A stretch of 64,000 nucleotides of DNA, taken from the NCBI RefSeq assembly GCF_013003915.1, contig NZ_JABAIV010000010.1, forward strand, positions 101,528 through 165,527, read 5' to 3'. This DNA is from Telluria aromaticivorans. GTDB taxonomy: Bacteria > Pseudomonadota > Gammaproteobacteria > Burkholderiales > Burkholderiaceae_D. How positions within the stretch are numbered: position 1 is the first letter of the stretch; each line of letters opens with the position of its first letter. Shown here piece by piece: positions 60,764 to 64,000 of the stretch. The notes under the pieces are model-generated. The model was not told the origin of the DNA. It searched no databases and was given only the letters and a program-made list of their open reading frames with translations. Made by a program: the position numbers and the translations under genes.

Positions 60764-62293
60764 ATGGTCGAGTCTTCCGCTAATCGTGCTGTGATGTACG
60801 TCCGAATGTCGACGGAGAGCCAGGATTACTCGACAGATCACCAGCGCGCCAAGATCCGGGAGTACGCCGCGGTCCGTGCCATACCGATCATCCGCGAGTA
60901 CGTCGACGACGGGAAAAGCGGCCTTGACATCAAGCGGCGTGCGGGGCTGCTGTCTCTCATGAAGGACGTCCAGTCAGCACAACCAGACTTCAGTTACATC
61001 CTTGTGTATGACATCAGCCGCTGGGGTCGATTCCAAGACATCGATGAAGCCGCATACCATGAACACACCTGTCGCCGTGCCGGAATTGAGGTGATCTATT
61101 GCGGTGAAAAGTTCGCGGGCGAAAGCGGCCCATATGCCTCATTACTCAAGAGCATGAAGCGAGTGATGGCTGCCGAGTACAGCCGCGATCTTTCTGAAAA
61201 GGTGTTTATTGCCCAGTCTCGTTTCACTGAGATGGGTTTTAAGCAAGGCGGACACGCAGGCTACGGACTACGACGCCTGGCACTCAAAGCGTGCGGAACA
61301 CCGAGAGCAATACTGCAGTATCGCGAATCGAAGGTTGTTGCTACCGACCGAGTAATACTTGTCTGGGGTCCTTTGGACGAAGTCGCCACCGTACGTCGAA
61401 TCTACATTCTCTACTTGCATGATCGGCTTAGCGAGGGGGCAATCGTGAGGTTGCTTAAGAGCGAACAGCTCCCGAGTGAGTTTGGGAGGCCGTGGACCCA
61501 ACATATGGTCAAAACGTTGCTCACCAACGTTAAATACTGCGGCACCCTGGCGTACAACAGAAGATCGTGCAAGCTTTCTACCCCGCGTAAGCACAATACA
61601 CGGGACGAATGGATCGTGAACACTGCTGCAGTTGATCCAATCATCGATCAGGCAATGTTCGACCAGGCTCAAGCTGAACGAGCGCGAAGGACACACAGAT
61701 ATTCTCGATCTGAACTGTCCAATCTTTTGCAGGTTTGCTACAGAAAGCATGGCATGATCAACTCGCAGATCATTGCGGCAGACCCAACAATGCCTGATAC
61801 AAAAATGTTTAGTCGGGAGTTCGGCACTCTGCCCCGTGCCTATGATGCAGCTGGTCTGCCGCGCAGCCCAGCGTTCGCAGCGGCCGAGACGAGAAAGAAG
61901 TTATCGGTAAGGCGGAAGGAGCTACTCAACTGTGTAGTGAAGCATGCACAGGCTGCAGGTGCGATCGTCGAAAGAACATCCAAACCATCTGTCTTGTCGA
62001 TGAACGGTAGCCTCCTGGTGCGGGTCGACGTAGAGGTGTGTCGTAACCCCAAGCGCGGCCTGCAATACTGGAAGCTCACAACAGAGCCGGAAATCGACTT
62101 TATCATCATTGAGCGGACGAACTCAGCTGTGCTCAACACCGTCGACTATCTCCTAGTGCCCGCCAGGAATCTCTCACCAGGGACAATTTACCTGAAAACA
62201 CCGAACCTCATCCATTACTCGGCGCTGAGATTCAGCTCAGTTGGCGCAATATTTGGGGAGGTCGAGGCCGGCCATGTGGAGGCTGCATGTTGA
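60764..62293 (+). CDS. large serine recombinase 1
   Basis: A 509-residue serine recombinase. The N-terminal resolvase domain has R14 and catalytic S16 in MYVRMSTESQ, plus YDISRWGRFQD and EYSRDLSEKVF. The recombinase domain follows (GHAGYGLRR; GAIVRLLKSEQLPSEFGRPWTQHMVKTLLTNVKYCGTLAYN). The C-terminal ~200 residues are unlike phage integrases and unrecognised. ATG 60764 has GGAG at six bases; ATG 60761 is adjacent. It overlaps the next gene by seven bases. It resembles the second protein along most of its length, so the pair arose by duplication and the two may work as a heterodimer. Confidence 0.85.
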   Translation: MVESSANRAVMYVRMSTESQDYSTDHQRAKIREYAAVRAIPIIREYVDDGKSGLDIKRRAGLLSLMKDVQSAQPDFSYILVYDISRWGRFQDIDEAAYHEHTCRRAGIEVIYCGEKFAGESGPYASLLKSMKRVMAAEYSRDLSEKVFIAQSRFTEMGFKQGGHAGYGLRRLALKACGTPRAILQYRESKVVATDRVILVWGPLDEVATVRRIYILYLHDRLSEGAIVRLLKSEQLPSEFGRPWTQHMVKTLLTNVKYCGTLAYNRRSCKLSTPRKHNTRDEWIVNTAAVDPIIDQAMFDQAQAERARRTHRYSRSELSNLLQVCYRKHGMINSQIIAADPTMPDTKMFSREFGTLPRAYDAAGLPRSPAFAAAETRKKLSVRRKELLNCVVKHAQAAGAIVERTSKPSVLSMNGSLLVRVDVEVCRNPKRGLQYWKLTTEPEIDFIIIERTNSAVLNTVDYLLVPARNLSPGTIYLKTPNLIHYSALRFSSVGAIFGEVEAGHVEAAC

Positions 62294-63783
62294 TGCCATT
62301 CTGCGACCGCGCTGCCCTGTACGTCCGGGCATCGACTGAGCACCAAAACTACTCCACTGATCATCAAGAGGCCGTACTCCAAGAATACGCGACTGAGCAT
62401 AGCTTTCGGATCACAAGCATATATCGAGACAAGGGTCGAAGCGGGCTAACCCTGGATGGCCGCACCGGGTTGCTGCAACTCCTCACCGACATCCAGTCTG
62501 GCCGTGCTGATTTCAACGTTGTCCTCGTTTACGACGTGAGCCGCTGGGGCCGGTTTCAAGATGTCGACGAGAGCGCCTACTACGAGTACGCCTGCCGGCG
62601 CGCAGGCATTGCGGTCGCCTACTGTGCGGAACCATTTACGAACGATGGATCTCCGCTCGCCACGGTGCTTAAGGGCCTGAAGCGTGCGATGGCCGCCGAA
62701 TACAGCCGGGAGTTGTCGGCAAAGGTATTCCGAGCACAGTGTCGCCTTACCGAAGCTGGGTTCAAGCAAGGCGGCACGGCGGGCTATGGGTTGCGACGCA
62801 TCGCCGTCTCCGCAGCCGGGCAGGCCAAAAGTGTGCTCGGGCCGGGTGAACGCAAGAACATGCCCACCGATCGCGTCACCTATACCCTCGGCCCAGAAAA
62901 CGAGATCGAAGTAGTCAAGCGCATCTACGAGATGTACCTGATCGAGTGCGTGTCTGACACGGGCATTGCTCGGCGCCTGAACGAGGAAGGAATTGAGAAC
63001 CAGTTCGGTAGGCAATGGTCGCCCTTCCACGTCAAGCAGATCCTCACGAACGACAAGTATGCAGGCACGCTCGTGTTTAATCGCAGCACACGGCGACTGA
63101 GGAGCTCGCGCCGACCAAACACACCAGCGACGTGGGTAAGGCTCGAGGACGCATTCGACGCAATTGTCTCGCGAGAGAAGCTGGCGGAAGCACGGGCCGA
63201 ACGGCAGCGTCGACGAAAGCAGTGGTCCAACGACGAGATGCTAGATGCGTTGCGGGACATTTTCGTCGAGCATGGCAAGGTTACCCTTGATTTGATCAAC
63301 TCGAGCGGCGGACCATCCGTGAAGTCCTATGCGTTTCGCTTCAATGGCATCACCTCGGCAATGGGCCTCGCCGGTGTTAGCTGGCCATCCATGTCCCGAA
63401 GCACGATCACCAGGTACCGCATGCGCTGCATTACACGTGATATGACGATCGAGCTGGAAAGATGCGCTACCGCGGCCAGGGCCCAGGTCAAGAGGCTCAG
63501 CCCGCGCACCTTCCTCCTTAACGGCGTGACGGTGCGCCTGCTTTGTACGCGATGTCGGTTCGAGCGGAGTCATCCTTGCTGGAAGGTCACCTTGGTGCAT
63601 GTTCCGGCTGTCGACTTCGTAATCTGGGTGCGTGCGGACCAGACCAATGAACGCATCGAGCGTATCTATCTCATCCCAATAGCCGATTTCCCGACTCACA
63701 TCTACATCTGGCCGTCTAGACGAACGCTACCCAAGTATGAGCAGTATGCACATTCATCATTAGCTGCAATTTTCGGGCTGTGA
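62287..63783 (+). CDS. large serine recombinase 2
   Basis: A 498-residue paralogue of the preceding gene. R14 and S16 (LYVRASTEHQ), YDVSRWGRFQD, EYSRELSAKVF and the recombinase domain (GTAGYGLRR; GIARRLNEEGIENQFGRQWSPFHVKQILTNDKYAGTLVFN) are all kept, so the catalytic set looks intact. The C-terminus has a CTRCRFERSHPCWKV motif that could bind metal. GGAGG lies four bases before ATG 62287. Its stop is 36 bases from the right terminal repeat. Confidence 0.85.
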   Translation: MLMPFCDRAALYVRASTEHQNYSTDHQEAVLQEYATEHSFRITSIYRDKGRSGLTLDGRTGLLQLLTDIQSGRADFNVVLVYDVSRWGRFQDVDESAYYEYACRRAGIAVAYCAEPFTNDGSPLATVLKGLKRAMAAEYSRELSAKVFRAQCRLTEAGFKQGGTAGYGLRRIAVSAAGQAKSVLGPGERKNMPTDRVTYTLGPENEIEVVKRIYEMYLIECVSDTGIARRLNEEGIENQFGRQWSPFHVKQILTNDKYAGTLVFNRSTRRLRSSRRPNTPATWVRLEDAFDAIVSREKLAEARAERQRRRKQWSNDEMLDALRDIFVEHGKVTLDLINSSGGPSVKSYAFRFNGITSAMGLAGVSWPSMSRSTITRYRMRCITRDMTIELERCATAARAQVKRLSPRTFLLNGVTVRLLCTRCRFERSHPCWKVTLVHVPAVDFVIWVRADQTNERIERIYLIPIADFPTHIYIWPSRRTLPKYEQYAHSSLAAIFGL

Positions 63784-63851
63784 GAATGAAATTTGTGGGC
63801 CAGTTACCATCCATAGACCGTCAGCTACCGGCCTATTGTGTTGAAAAACTC

Positions 63852-64000
63852 TCTGGCAAGAGTGAGATCGGCGGGCGTGTACAGTAAGCTTTCCGAATTT
63901 AAGTACAAACTATACCTGCTGAAGCTGAGCTAGCTCGTCTTTAGGTTTCCGATATGCGCTAGTGGGGCTAGCTTCCTGGCCATTCGCCTTAGATTTTGCG
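63852..64000. other. island DNA beyond the recombinase element
   Basis: No gene seen in these 149 bases, and no match to the missing part of the aminotransferase, so the island continues past the window. Confidence 0.5.

Larger units (their letters stand above)
60602..63851 (+). mobile_element. two-serine-recombinase element with terminal inverted repeats
   Basis: Left end 60602-60634 and right end 63819-63851 are inverted copies matching at 30 of 33 bases: GACTTTTTCAACACAATAGG then TCGGTAGCGGACG, against GAG... and CCGGTAGCTGACG. Only the two overlapping recombinase genes lie between them. No target duplication is visible. Large serine recombinases do not normally need such terminal repeats, so either this is an unusual element or the repeats come from another transposon. 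Confidence 0.7.
21791..64000. mobile_element. GInt-like genomic island (ginABCD type), left end and at least 42 kb of cargo
   Basis: The left boundary is set by the sudden loss of the aminotransferase frame after 21790 and the change from GC-rich housekeeping DNA to mixed-composition DNA. The first four island genes are three large tyrosine recombinases and a small HTH protein with overlapping or nearly touching ends. GInts, known from Pseudomonas and many other bacteria, are defined by that operon at one end of the island with adaptive cargo behind it. Tn554-type transposons (TnpA, TnpB, TnpC) and recombinase-in-trio elements are related alternatives. The right end was not found; the island may also be a composite of several insertions. 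Confidence 0.75.

Overview
The window looks like the chromosome of a high-GC betaproteobacterium of the Oxalobacteraceae, most likely Massilia or a close relative. The evidence is the block phaC-phaR-rimO-metC, the divergent bamD / rluD-pgeF pair, a thioredoxin 2 gene and a very large RTX/VCBS adhesin. This placement rests on gene content and order read by eye, not on a database search.

Positions 1 to about 21,790 are ordinary host chromosome. In order they hold a Mut7-C family gene (cut by the window edge), a DUF72 gene, trxC, a small membrane protein, a 2,926-residue secreted adhesin, metC, rimO, the polyhydroxyalkanoate regulator phaR and synthase phaC, a small membrane protein, pgeF-rluD, bamD, yaaA, a PIN-domain gene and the first half of a PLP-dependent aminotransferase.

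At about 21,790 that aminotransferase stops in mid-domain, just before its catalytic lysine region, and foreign DNA begins. The first island genes are four tightly coupled genes: three large tyrosine recombinases and a small helix-turn-helix protein. This is the layout of the ginABCD module of GInt-type genomic islands. The missing half of the aminotransferase was not found in the window, so the island is at least 42 kb and leaves through the right edge.

The island cargo is mixed. Positions 28,200-32,700 hold three IS66-type left ends, one of them a nearly full element with a broken tnpC. Positions 33,100-44,300 look like a defence-type block: a 2,142-residue STAND NTPase with an N-terminal nuclease-like region (Avs-like), an XRE repressor with an operator-like palindrome, two unknown proteins and a 750-residue zinc-ribbon/nuclease-like protein. 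Positions 44,700-46,750 hold a dead IS5-like transposase, a tandem repeat and an HI1419/HI1420-type toxin-antitoxin pair bounded by 41-bp inverted repeats. From 47,300 to 60,100 come a HExxH zincin-like protein, membrane and small proteins, an alpha/beta hydrolase with an exported poly-glycine protein, an SGNH hydrolase and a three-gene lipoprotein/exported-protein operon. The right end holds two overlapping large serine recombinases enclosed by 33-bp terminal inverted repeats, which may be a mobile element nested in the island.

The best candidates for undescribed biology are the 33-44 kb defence-type block (especially the 750-residue protein), the boxed toxin-antitoxin cassette, the zincin-like gene, the lipoprotein operon and the two-recombinase element.
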